From NCBI GenBank assembly GCA_021773355.1, contig JAJFKE010000009.1, positions 1 through 64,000 of the forward strand: DNA of 64,000 nt, read 5' to 3'. This document shows, piece after piece, positions 1 through 8,226 of the stretch (position 1 is its first letter; every line of letters begins with the position of its first letter). The translations under genes were made by a program, and so were the position numbers. The stretch comes from Gammaproteobacteria bacterium. Its GTDB lineage: Bacteria; Pseudomonadota; Gammaproteobacteria; Pseudomonadales; Pseudohongiellaceae. The notes below the pieces were generated by a model. It saw only the letters and a program-made list of their open reading frames with translations. It was not told where the DNA came from and did no database searches.

Positions 1-308
1 TTGCCTATTTAGCTCTTAATGCAACACGTGTATCAACAACCCAACAGCCTGAAAGAATACGGCAGTACCAGACATATATCCGGCCTCTCAATTGGAGATT
101 CTTCTACCCCAGGGCCCTGATGAAATCCGTACCTAGCCGCCTTTAACACCCACTCGGTTTCGAAAACCGTGTCCAAATCAGGCTCTTCGCCAGGCCGAAT
201 AAACCGTTTTAACATCTTAATCGGCCGCTCTTTGTTGCTGACTTTTCTGCTTACTTTTCCTGCTATTTCTCTGAAAGAATGAATCAATGTTTAGCGACAA
301 TGAGTGGC
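1..308. other. Region left of the IS110 transposase, no convincing gene
   Basis: The only open frame is an 84-codon minus-strand reading frame at 33-287 whose product I do not recognise and whose C-terminus looks unlike a real protein. Because the IS110-family transposase next to it reads leftwards and ends at 309, part of this stretch is probably the non-coding 3' end of that element. I could not identify the element's boundary. Confidence 0.35.
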
Positions 309-1368
309 TTACGCCTCAATTCTTTGCAACTTAAACTCCTCGCCCCTGGATAATACAGCCCAGATAATCCGGGCAAGCTTGTGTGCCAAGGCAACACAGG
401 CTTTATGCAGGCCCCGGCGCTCCTTGATAGTATTAATCCAAACACTCAAGTTGTCTTTTTTCCCTTTGCTTCGATTCATTAAAGCCCTAGCCCCATGCAC
501 CAATTGTTTGCGTAGGTATCGATTGCCTCGCTTGGTGATTTTTCCTGTGGTTGACTTCGTTCCACTGGCATAGTGCCGTGGTGTCAGTCCCATCCATACA
601 GCAAAGTCCCTTGCTGTTGCGAACTGCTTACCGTCACCAATCGCGGCATAGATTGCCGTGGCATTGATGACTCCGATTCCGGGTATTGTCATCAATAAAC
701 GACAAATCGGGTAATGTTCAGCTAAGGCTTTCAATTTGTTATTCACCCGCTTAAGACGCTCATCCAAGTCCAATAGCTCTTCATAGACAGAGGCTATTTC
801 TTCTCTAAAGACCACAGTTAGGGCATCTGACTCGAGTGCTTCTTGAATCAGTGTTTTAAGAGCCTTAAAGCCTGGGGTTGCAATCAAACCGTACTCGCTC
901 AGAAGGCCACGGGTTTGATTGCTAATGCGTGTGCGGTGGCTCACAAATCGCTCTCTGATTTTATGCAGTGATTGTATATCTTGCTGTTCGACAGATTTGA
1001 CCCGAACAAATTTCATGTTCGGCCGCAAGGAGGCTTCTCCAATGGCAATTGCATCATTGGCATCGTTTTTGTTGCCTCTGACAAAGGGTTTTACATGTTG
1101 GGCGGGAACAAGTTTTACTGTGTGCCCATATTGCTCAAAGGTTCTTCCCCAGTAATGGGCTGAGTAACAAGCCTCCATGACAACAGTGCTGGGGCTTAGT
1201 TGAGCCATCTCCTGGTGGAGCTTTCTACGAGAGATCCTCCTATTACTCAGAATCTTATTGTCATCTGCAAAGCGGCAGACTTGAAAAACAGTTTTTGCTA
1301 AATCTATCGAAACTAAATTATGATCGGTCATGATGGACGCCCCTGCTAAATTAACTGAAATGTGTTAA
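290..1368 (-). mobile_element. IS110/IS1111-type insertion sequence, ends approximate
   Basis: The element is defined by its intact transposase. The frame of the neighbouring broken hydrolase opens at 1369, after a TAA, so the right end probably lies between 1340 and about 1400. An imperfect inverted repeat (ATGATGGACGCCCC at 1330-1343 against GGGAGCGTCCATCTCAT at 1404-1420) spans that junction. Members of this family lack normal terminal inverted repeats and target duplications, so exact ends cannot be read. The short leader before the transposase and the longer gene-free stretch after it fit the IS1111 arrangement better; this is an inference. Confidence 0.6.
309..1331 (-). CDS. IS110-family transposase (DEDD recombinase)
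   Basis: Transposase that moves its element by a RuvC-like DEDD and serine chemistry, guided in this family by a bridge RNA. The 340-residue length is normal. The N-terminal DEDD domain shows D10 (SIDLAK), E53 (VVMEA), D90 and D93 (KNDAND). The C-terminal transposase_20 domain begins near residue 216 with MTIPGIG and continues with WMGLTPRHYASG and KRGNRYLRKQLVHGARA. The ATG start has an AGGGGCG ribosome site just upstream. The frame is intact, so the element may be active. To its right lies a headless serine hydrolase, probably cut by this insertion. Confidence 0.93.
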   Translation of the reverse strand: MTDHNLVSIDLAKTVFQVCRFADDNKILSNRRISRRKLHQEMAQLSPSTVVMEACYSAHYWGRTFEQYGHTVKLVPAQHVKPFVRGNKNDANDAIAIGEASLRPNMKFVRVKSVEQQDIQSLHKIRERFVSHRTRISNQTRGLLSEYGLIATPGFKALKTLIQEALESDALTVVFREEIASVYEELLDLDERLKRVNNKLKALAEHYPICRLLMTIPGIGVINATAIYAAIGDGKQFATARDFAVWMGLTPRHYASGTKSTTGKITKRGNRYLRKQLVHGARALMNRSKGKKDNLSVWINTIKERRGLHKACVALAHKLARIIWAVLSRGEEFKLQRIEA

Positions 1369-2010
1369 CGCACTATCAGTTTGGCGCATTGCGACGCCGG
1401 TTGGGAGCGTCCATCTCATCACCCACATAAATTAGATGAAATTTTAGAGTTTGACGCTTTTTCGTTTATAAGTACAAGTGCTGCGTTATTAAGCTTTGAC
1501 TATCTCGGTGATTTCGATAATGTTTCGGTCTCCTACAATAGAGAAGGTAATGCCGCGCCATGGTTTCAATATGCGTCCGGTACAGATCTCTCAAAATTCG
1601 TCGTAGCGCAATTGCAGGCCTCCCAAATCACGAGCATGAGAGAAGCGCATGGCTCAGTTGGAGGTGTAGACATATGGGGATTAGGCACGATTTTATATGC
1701 GCCGACGCACAACGACGATTTTGTTTTTGGTCATGATGGAGCGAACGGTCCTGCTATCAACAGCACCGTTAGAATTTACCCTGAAACGGGTGATGCCATC
1801 ATAGTGTTGTTAACAGGGCATCCGTCATTGGCATCTGCCATTGGTTTCCATTGGGTGCTCTGGCAAACAGGTTATCCAGACTTTCTGAATATCGATCTTG
1901 TTATTGAAAGCATGATTCTCCCATTGCTGCTGGTGATATTCATTGCAGTGCTGACGGGGTTTAAAATTCGCCAGAGAATTCTTGCGACTCGAATGATCGA
2001 GAAGCTCTAG
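1369..2010 (+). pseudogene. Serine hydrolase (class C beta-lactamase family), C-terminal remnant
   Basis: The frame encodes the C-terminal part of a beta-lactamase/penicillin-binding-type serine hydrolase. It has the TDLSKFV helix, the GLGTILYAP strand, FGHDGANG (the family's H-x-G box replacing KTG) and then a C-terminal membrane helix (MILPLLLVIFIAVLTGF) with a basic tail. The N-terminal domain with the SxxK nucleophile and YxN motifs is absent, and the frame begins in IS110 sequence after an in-frame stop at 1366-1368. No RBS or plausible start exists. A short internal deletion before TDLSKFV also seems likely when compared with family memory. I call it inactivated by insertion. Confidence 0.75.
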
Positions 2011-2157
2011 TCTTCGATCATCTGCTCTAATAGCAAGGGCGGTGTAGAAGATGGCGGGTCAGTGTGTGTATACAGTGATGTATTTTAGCTCTGATCCATT
2101 TTATCGTACCACAACAAACCTGTAACACAGCTTAGGGGAAGAAGTAAGTATGGAGGT

Positions 2158-2982
2158 TTAGTAATCGAAGTTGATTGCGGGATTGGGGCAGTGTTTCGAA
2201 AGTGTAGCAAGTTCTTCTTCAGTGAGCGCTATTCTTGACAGTCCTGTTTGAATCAGGCTCTTCTCGCGAGCTTTTTCCGGCAATATCGACAGGAAATAGT
2301 CTTTGCTCAGCGTCTCAATAGGGGCTGAATGTTCAGGTCTCTTGCCAAATATTCTATCCTGAATAAAATTCAAGAACGATGCGGTGTCTGCCACTATCGC
2401 CTTGTATTGGACCGTCAATAAGTACGATTGGTTATTTTGGATGATATCTATATAAGTCGGCCACTTTTTGCAAAATTTCTTAAGCATTGTCCTGCGATGG
2501 TTCGAAGATGGGTTAAAGAATGCAGCATGACGGTGGTCTCCCATATGACGCATCAAGGATCTAAAAACCGAATCGCTCGAACGATAGACGCATACATTGA
2601 TCGCATCCGGAAAAACGGACTGTATTTCTTTAAGCCGAAAAATATTCTGCGGGGTTTTTTCTACGATTGCCAAACAATCGTCAGGCACATCTTCGCCGTT
2701 AAAAAATATGTGGAGAAATACTTTCTGCTGCAATAGTCGTATCGATTTTTCATTGATTGGTTCAATACTGCCCCGGCCATCGTAAACCTCTCGATTAACA
2801 ATCCTGATATTGTGATTGAATCTACCAGCCAATCGATTGAGCCCGGCAAAAAACAGGCGAAAATAATCTTCCTCGCCTTTCGAGTACACGCCATTCAGGA
2901 TATCGAAACATCGGCCAACAAAGGTCGTGCCGCTTTTAGTATAGCCTCCGATGAAGATTTTCCTGAAAGGGAAGTGTGCCAC
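2158..2982 (-). CDS. Sulfotransferase family protein
   Basis: Probably transfers sulfate from PAPS to a carbohydrate, lipid or small molecule. The 5'-phosphosulfate-binding loop is visible at residues 12-22 (GGYTKSGTTFV), close to the family PKSGTT. The 3'-phosphate site follows a predicted strand near residues 124-147 (FPDAINVCVYRSSDSVFRS), where R and S are the expected ligands. The length of 274 residues is normal for the Sulfotransfer_1/3 group. The start is GTG with only a weak AGGGACGAG upstream. It is a lone gene, convergent with nothing, and reads away from the glycosyltransferase at 3210; the acceptor is unknown. Confidence 0.8.
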   Translation of the reverse strand: MAHFPFRKIFIGGYTKSGTTFVGRCFDILNGVYSKGEEDYFRLFFAGLNRLAGRFNHNIRIVNREVYDGRGSIEPINEKSIRLLQQKVFLHIFFNGEDVPDDCLAIVEKTPQNIFRLKEIQSVFPDAINVCVYRSSDSVFRSLMRHMGDHRHAAFFNPSSNHRRTMLKKFCKKWPTYIDIIQNNQSYLLTVQYKAIVADTASFLNFIQDRIFGKRPEHSAPIETLSKDYFLSILPEKAREKSLIQTGLSRIALTEEELATLSKHCPNPAINFDY

Positions 2983-3209
2983 TAAAAATACTCGTCCCTA
3001 GATACAATGTTGTTTGTAATCATAAGCAAGCTTGCGTAATAATGCAGAGAACGGGCGCCCAAATTAACATCATTTTGCTTTGTCTGCACGGCTAGAAAAT
3101 CGCGCCAGGCAAGTCTAATATATTTGTACAGCTTGTACGCTATATCGATATGATATCTACTTTCGTTATGTGATGCAGGCCTGCTTACTCGAAGTGTCTT
3201 AAAATTTCA

Positions 3210-4430
3210 ATGCGCATATTGTTCATTCACAATAACTTTCCAGGCCAGTATTTGAGGTTAATTCGGTATATCAGCGAAAACTGTCCCGACGTGGAGATGA
3301 CAGCGGCAACGCTTAAAAGTAACTCGCGAAAATTCAGGTTAATGCGGGTTTACTATCAACCGCACCGAGATCCAACCGCCAAGATCCATCCTTCCTTGTT
3401 CTCAACTGAAAGAGCAGTACTGATGGGGCAGGCAGCCTATGGCGCCCTTAAGCCTCTGGCGGACAAGGGCTACAAACCAGACGTCATCATGGCGCACTCG
3501 AGTTGGGGCGCGAATTTGTTCATCAGAGACCTGTTTCCCGAAGCCAAATTGCTTACCTATTTTGAATGGTATTATCACAGCAAGGAATCAGACTCGGATT
3601 TTCTGCCCGGTAGAATCTTTGACCACAAGTACTATTTTCGCATTCGGATGCAGAATACTGCTTTCCTGCAGGACCTGGCGGCAATGGATTGGGGACAGTG
3701 CCCAACACGATATCAGCACAGCCAATTCCCGGAAATCTTTAAAGACAGGATTAGTGTGCTGCACGACGGAATCGATACGGAATATTTCTCTCCCGACGCG
3801 AGTGCGAAACTGGCTGTCAATGGCCTGATCCTAACCGCACGAGATGAGGTTGTAAGCTATGTCGCCCGAGGCATGGATCCATACCGTGGATTCCCTCAGT
3901 TCATGGAAACAGTAGCCATACTGCAAAAACAGCGCCCCAACCTGCAAGTTGTAGTAGTGGGAGCAGACCGTACGGCTTATGGAGCAAGAAGGCGAGACGG
4001 AAAAACACATAAAGTGGCAGCACTAGAGGAATTCGAGTTAGACCTGTCTCGCATTCATTTTATGGGGCCACAGCCGGTTCACGTATTTCGTGAGTTAATG
4101 CAGATAACGACGGCACACATTTACCTAACTATACCTTTCGTTCTTTCCTGGTCGATGTTGGAGGCAATGAGCGCTGGTGCACTGCTACTGGCTTCAGACA
4201 CCGATCCTGTTCGAGAAGTAGTACAAGACGGTGTAAATGGCGTGCTTGTTCCATTCTTTGAGCCAGAGGTCATAGCTTTCAAGGTGGTACATGCACTCGA
4301 TCATCGTGAACAGTATCAGGAGATAAAAGACAATGCGCGACAGACAGTTCTAGACGGCTATGATAAGAGGGACTTGTTACCGCGGCATTTGAGTTTGATC
4401 TGTAACATCGCTAGTGGGTCGGCGCCATAA
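3210..4430 (+). CDS. Glycosyltransferase family 4 (GT-B)
   Basis: Retaining glycosyltransferase expected to add a sugar from a nucleotide donor to a cell-surface glycan. The N-terminal domain starts with MRILFIHNNFPGQ, a signature of the Glyco_trans_4 group. The C-terminal Rossmann domain carries RGMDPYRGFPQFMETV, the donor-site loop PFVLSWSMLEAMSAGALLLAS (E-x7-E region) and VREVVQDGVNGVLVPF. The length of 406 residues is full. The divergent sulfotransferase to its left suggests a small surface-decoration cargo on this island, but there is no complete polysaccharide locus. Substrates cannot be told from sequence. Confidence 0.88.
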   Translation: MRILFIHNNFPGQYLRLIRYISENCPDVEMTAATLKSNSRKFRLMRVYYQPHRDPTAKIHPSLFSTERAVLMGQAAYGALKPLADKGYKPDVIMAHSSWGANLFIRDLFPEAKLLTYFEWYYHSKESDSDFLPGRIFDHKYYFRIRMQNTAFLQDLAAMDWGQCPTRYQHSQFPEIFKDRISVLHDGIDTEYFSPDASAKLAVNGLILTARDEVVSYVARGMDPYRGFPQFMETVAILQKQRPNLQVVVVGADRTAYGARRRDGKTHKVAALEEFELDLSRIHFMGPQPVHVFRELMQITTAHIYLTIPFVLSWSMLEAMSAGALLLASDTDPVREVVQDGVNGVLVPFFEPEVIAFKVVHALDHREQYQEIKDNARQTVLDGYDKRDLLPRHLSLICNIASGSAP

Positions 4431-4924
4431 TCTCTAATTTGTATTTCTTGGTCTGGTCTTCGCAACAACTGCTTGAGCCTAAATTCCTCCAAATATCTAC
4501 GGCTGCCTTTAGATGTGGGCGTACACCTTGACAGGCTTCTCTGCGTAAATCGATAGCTTCTGTTCCTCGGATTAAGATGTACCAAAGCGATACGGGAAGA
4601 TACGCAAGGTAGAGATTGTGGCCCGACGGTACCCTTGAGCCAGGGAGAGGACGGCCAATCATGGTGATGCAATTGAACCGCTCAGGCAATACCAAGGGTA
4701 TGAAGCACTATCTCTGATCAAAATGGGTATTATCGTAGCAAACTGCATTTACACGGTTTGTCCTTCTGTATAGAATGAATTAGTATTTCAACTGTAGCGT
4801 GAGATAGCGTTTGACGTGTATACGATTGATTAATGAACTATTGTTACAATTTACCATTTGAGAAAGGCCTGAGCATTTAGAACAAATCCTCAGAGCGAAT
4901 CTACTATTTCAGGCGAGAATAAAA
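4431..4924. other. Gene-poor 494-bp intergenic region
   Basis: Two overlapping minus-strand frames (4358-4672 and 4411-4695) encode peptides I do not recognise; one overlaps the end of the glycosyltransferase and neither has a good ribosome site. The right part is AT-rich and should carry the promoter of the RTX-like gene at 4925, for which TTGACG at about 4810 is a weak -35 candidate. I see nothing else here. Confidence 0.4.
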
Positions 4925-5404
4925 ATGAAATTAATTCGATTCCTAATAGTGGTTATAGGCAGTTTAGCCAATTTTTCAGTCAATGCGACCGCCAGCAATA
5001 GGAAGGTTGATGCGGTTCATCTGGATGGTGATGGTCTTCGAGTACAGGAAGTCGGCTACTCCGACAAAGATGATCGTAGCGAGTCAGACGGCTCACATAA
5101 CTCCTTAAACAATGTAAGATCCGGCGGCATAATCGCCTATGCCGCCAAGCAAGACGTCGATGGTTCCGACACCCTTATTGGCGGCGCTGGTGATGACACC
5201 ATCGTTGGGAACGACGATGGGAACGACACTCTTTTTGGCGGCGCTGGTGATGACACCATCGTTGGGAACGACGATGGGAACGACACTATTTATGGCGGCG
5301 CTGGTGATGACACCATCGTTGGGAACGACGATGGGAACGACACTCTTTTTGGCGGTGCTGGTGATGACACCCTCTTGGAGGGTGAGAAATTAGGGAGAAA
5401 TTAG
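4925..5404 (+). CDS. Small secreted RTX-type calcium-binding repeat protein
   Basis: Begins with a signal peptide (residues 1 to about 24, hydrophobic core [14 protein letters not shown], cleavage near NATAS). A 50-residue acidic linker follows, then RTX-type glycine/aspartate nonapeptides of the GGAGDDT class. The repeats alternate GGAGDDTIV with [10 protein letters not shown], giving a 19-residue unit that recurs from about residue 86 to the end. RTX repeats form calcium-binding parallel beta rolls after export. At 159 residues it is very short and stops inside the repeat region, without the C-terminal type I secretion signal of RTX toxins. It may be truncated. With a Sec signal peptide it would go to the periplasm or beyond. 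Confidence 0.65.
   Translation: MKLIRFLIVVIGSLANFSVNATASNRKVDAVHLDGDGLRVQEVGYSDKDDRSESDGSHNSLNNVRSGGIIAYAAKQDVDGSDTLIGGAGDDTIVGNDDGNDTLFGGAGDDTIVGNDDGNDTIYGGAGDDTIVGNDDGNDTLFGGAGDDTLLEGEKLGRN
5180..5375 (+). repeat. 57-bp tandem repeat, about 3.4 copies, coding
   Basis: Units start with GGCGGCGCTGG at 5180, 5237 and 5294 and with GGCGGTGCTGG at 5351. The spacing is exactly 57 bp and copies differ at only a few bases. The repeat encodes the 19-residue RTX pair. Near-identity at synonymous sites indicates recent expansion or homogenisation rather than old protein repeats. Confidence 0.95.
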
Positions 5405-5467
5405 AGGGTCAGGTCTCCATCTGCACATAGCATTTATTGATTAGCCTAATGCTGTGCCGTACAGTTA

Positions 5468-5818
5468 TTGACAGAACTACGAAGATTGAGTCGAATACCT
5501 AATATGGAAAACGGCGGTCTATTGACGGCTGTCTGTCATGGCCCCGCAGGTTTTTTGCCGATTACCCTAAGTAACGGTGAAAAACTACTAGCCAACAAAT
5601 CGGTAACCGGTTTCACGCGAGAAGAAGAAATAGACTTTGGCACCATTGATGATATCCCATTTTTGTTAGAAGAATCTCTTGCGCGTAATGCTGCTCGCTA
5701 TGGCAAGGTACAACCATGGCAGGAATTCATAGTCGAAGATGATCGCGTCATAACAGGGCAAAATCCAGCTAGCGCGCACGGAATTGGACAAGCCATCGTA
5801 AAATACCTTGCTCAGTGA
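5468..5818 (+). pseudogene. DJ-1/PfpI family protein, C-terminal fragment
   Basis: The frame matches the C-terminal half of a DJ-1/PfpI (type 1 glutamine amidotransferase-like, Hsp31/glyoxalase III-type) protein. It includes the nucleophile elbow AVCHGPAGF, then SVTGFTREEE, IPFLLEESL and the terminal VEDDRVITGQNPAS. Full-length members have about 220-230 residues, so some 110 N-terminal residues are missing, and the only start is a TTG without a ribosome site. The cysteine and adjacent histidine survive, but the residues of the missing half (including the acidic partner of the cysteine) do not. It is best read as a decayed gene. Confidence 0.75.
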
Positions 5819-5864
5819 TCTTTGGTTGGAGTTGAAATATAGGCGCCCTTTGATACAACTTTGT

Positions 5865-5940
5865 AATAAAAGGGTCAGACTTATTGTCTGATTTGAGCTC
5901 TTCGGAATGGAACCCGAAAAATAAATCTGACCCCATTATT
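5865..5940. repeat. REP-like imperfect inverted repeat (GGGTCAGA...TCTGACCC)
   Basis: Two 21-base arms (5865-5885 and 5920-5940) are reverse complements with three mismatches and share the core GGGTCAGA / TCTGACCC; 34 bases separate them. The whole 76-bp unit could form one long hairpin. A related half-site GGGTCAGG lies at 5406. The GGGTCAGA core resembles REP sequences that I associate from memory with REP-associated tyrosine transposases in gammaproteobacteria, but no such transposase is present here. Confidence 0.6.
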
Positions 5941-6020
5941 GCAGGCGGCGCAAGCAATTATCAACAACGTTGGCAACGATGTTCTGGCATTAGTGGCACT
6001 TCGAAACCAGTAAGCGGTAG

Positions 6021-6980
6021 TTATTCAGCATCACTCGCTAATTGCTTATTTGCGGCCAACTTCGCTTTCAGTTCTTCCTCTTTAATCTTTGCCAGTATTC
6101 TGTTTAATTTTGTTGTGTTGGTGACCAGCAGCCTTGCCACTTTGGTTTTATTGTTCCGGCAATATTTCATGGCCCTGAGAACTATTTGTTTTTCCATTTG
6201 CCATTCAAAGTCTTCAAACCCGAGCTGGTCTTTGGAAGTAATTGAATCAATGGCGAGCCGAAAGTAAAACCATACTCTTATCCATTTCATGCTAAATGTA
6301 ACAATGGCATCATCACCCTTTTCTCCATACATAAGCAGAAAAAGATAAGCGCATGTGGCCACCGGCAGTACCCCGCCTGAAGAAGCGTTATAGCCAAGAA
6401 GTTTTAGAATCATAATTGTTAGGGCGGCGCTGAAAAATAGAGAAGTAGCCACTAGCGTTAGCTTAGAATGCAGTTGTACAACGTATTTCTTGTGCTGACA
6501 TCCCTTAACGAGTAGAAATAAACAGACTATAACCATGCTGATTATAAACGCGCTGAATGCTGGATACAGCGGTCCCTTAATCGTCACTACCGAATATCCA
6601 GCTTCCTGAATTCCTTCTGAGATATAACCGAGCGCGTGAAGGGCGGTCACACCAGCGCCAAACACAGCAAACCCCAGCCTGTAGTCTCTGGCGTTGGGAT
6701 TCTCTGTAACCTCTGCTACGAAGCTCACCATTGAATAACCTATCGCTATGCCACTGAACAGAAGTAAGTCCAATGTGATAGCAGCTAGCTGTGGATTAGA
6801 GTGGTAGAACCAATAGGTGAGTGCTTCAGTAATGTTGTAACAAATCATTGTTACGGCAACTAAATTGAAAGCGGAGGTAATACGGCTAGTCGTAGCCACC
6901 TGTGCCAGTATGACTACCTTTATACCAGCAGAGGCAAGAGCAACTACTGATAGCAGTGTGAATAGCACTTCTAGCGACAT
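6021..6980 (-). CDS. Seven-helix membrane protein with C-terminal Fis-type HTH
   Basis: The product has 319 residues. I read seven hydrophobic segments, at about residues 2-26, 35-57, 64-86, 102-120, 136-157, 172-193 and 198-215. The pattern recalls the 7TM sensor modules found on some histidine kinases. A cytoplasmic tail follows and contains a Fis-type helix-turn-helix at about residues 257-292 (EKQIVLRAMKYCRNNKTKVARLL, then TNTTKLNRIL). No kinase, AAA+ or receiver domain is present. If the reading is right, it is a membrane-anchored DNA-binding regulator. The gene starts 30 bp after the stop of the KAS III-like gene and is almost certainly co-transcribed. The family is not one I can name. 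Confidence 0.7.
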   Translation of the reverse strand: MSLEVLFTLLSVVALASAGIKVVILAQVATTSRITSAFNLVAVTMICYNITEALTYWFYHSNPQLAAITLDLLLFSGIAIGYSMVSFVAEVTENPNARDYRLGFAVFGAGVTALHALGYISEGIQEAGYSVVTIKGPLYPAFSAFIISMVIVCLFLLVKGCQHKKYVVQLHSKLTLVATSLFFSAALTIMILKLLGYNASSGGVLPVATCAYLFLLMYGEKGDDAIVTFSMKWIRVWFYFRLAIDSITSKDQLGFEDFEWQMEKQIVLRAMKYCRNNKTKVARLLVTNTTKLNRILAKIKEEELKAKLAANKQLASDAE

Positions 6981-7010
6981 ATGGCACCCTCTAACTTCAA
7001 TATACCTGAC

Positions 7011-8039
7011 CTAAGTGCAAATTCCCAACATGCTTACTATCACTGGTGAGCCGGTTGAGATCATAGCCACGTTCTGACCTGGTATCAGCAGATCATTGTC
7101 CTGTAGATCGGACCATATGACGGGAAGGGTGGCACTGGCCAAATTGCCTCTTTGCGGATAGCTTATGGGTACTTTTTCCGGAGCAACACCTAGTAAGTGC
7201 GTCCAGTCTTTACAAACTCTCACCCCGACTTGATGAAATATTGCATGGTCTATGTCTAAAGGACTCCAGCCAACATCAGCGAGGAAGCCAGGGACCATTT
7301 TCTTGACTTGAGACTTGGTCGAAGCGCATATCTGCGCCATCTTCATGCCAAAATCAGGGATGCCAGTGCTAGTCTGTGATCCAGTACGCCAGTAACAGAG
7401 GTCTATTCTCTTTGTTAGGTTCCGATTACTAATGTGTTTGATCTGTGCGCTGTCCTCGCTTACTCCAACGATCATGGCTCCACCAGCATCGCCAACGGTG
7501 AAAGCCCCTAATCTGTCCTTTATGTCGGACTCTTTGTATTTTCCAGTCACGAATTGATCTTGGATCCACCGCGTCTTAGTGCTGGATCGCTCACCCGTGC
7601 AAATCAGAGCGAACTCTACTCTCCCTGCACAGATAAGCGCTTCGGCAGTAATTAAGCCAGATGTAAATCCATGACAGGCGTTTGACACGTCCCAACAGTA
7701 CTGAAGAGTATCGTCCGGTATACCTAGGGCTTGGGCTACCTTCTGGGCTGTAGCTGGCTCACTGAAATCCCCCTCGATCCCGCAGTAGAGAACCATTCCA
7801 ATGTCTTTCGCTTCAATAGGTGAGTTGGAGAGAGCCTCTAGTGCGGCCTCTATGGCTAACTCACCTGGCGTTACTGGCTCATTGCACTGGACCACATGAG
7901 AGATTCCAGTGCTGTCTTCGATAACACTGGCTGGGACGCCGAATTTTTCCACTAGCCCTGCATCCTCTACGATTTGACGAGTTGACATTAAATTCGTGCC
8001 TAGTGACTTACCAGCACCATAGATTTTGGTTTTTAACAT
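7011..8039 (-). CDS. KAS III-like 3-oxoacyl synthase (FabH/PqsD-type fold)
   Basis: Thiolase-fold condensing enzyme of the ketoacyl synthase III class, expected to join an acyl-CoA or acyl-ACP with a malonyl-type extender. The catalytic triad is complete: Cys122 (VSNACHGFTSG), His269 (HAIFHQVG) and Asn299 (PQRGNLASATLP), placed as in FabH. The length is 342 residues from the ATG at 8039, chosen over an upstream start 13 codons earlier because AGAGGTG sits seven bases before it. It does not lie in a fatty-acid operon. Instead it precedes the 7TM-HTH gene, so synthesis of a signal or a specialised lipid is a reasonable inference. Substrate unknown. Confidence 0.82.
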   Translation of the reverse strand: MLKTKIYGAGKSLGTNLMSTRQIVEDAGLVEKFGVPASVIEDSTGISHVVQCNEPVTPGELAIEAALEALSNSPIEAKDIGMVLYCGIEGDFSEPATAQKVAQALGIPDDTLQYCWDVSNACHGFTSGLITAEALICAGRVEFALICTGERSSTKTRWIQDQFVTGKYKESDIKDRLGAFTVGDAGGAMIVGVSEDSAQIKHISNRNLTKRIDLCYWRTGSQTSTGIPDFGMKMAQICASTKSQVKKMVPGFLADVGWSPLDIDHAIFHQVGVRVCKDWTHLLGVAPEKVPISYPQRGNLASATLPVIWSDLQDNDLLIPGQNVAMISTGSPVIVSMLGICT

Positions 8040-8226
8040 GGGAACACCTCTTAGAAGTAGAAAGGACGGCAGGTACAACGATTATGTGCGCTCTTACTTC
8101 AAGGCGGTAGAAATCGTTTACCCCAAATTCTAACTTCTAACACATGGGTCAACGGTTTTGTTACTACTGAGGAATTAATTACCGATTATTTGAATTAGTA
8201 GGAAATCACCTGACCGAAATCGTTGG

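Noticed and set aside
33..287. 84-codon minus-strand frame
   Set aside because: No recognisable domain, an odd Cys-ending C-terminus, and location in the probable IS110 flank. Not enough to call a gene.
4358..4695. Two overlapping minus-strand frames (94 and 104 codons)
   Set aside because: They overlap each other and the end of the glycosyltransferase, lack ribosome sites and resemble nothing known.
5180..5375. Regular spaced repeat that might be taken for CRISPR
   Set aside because: The 57-bp units are contiguous, without spacers, and encode RTX peptides in one frame; no cas genes are present.
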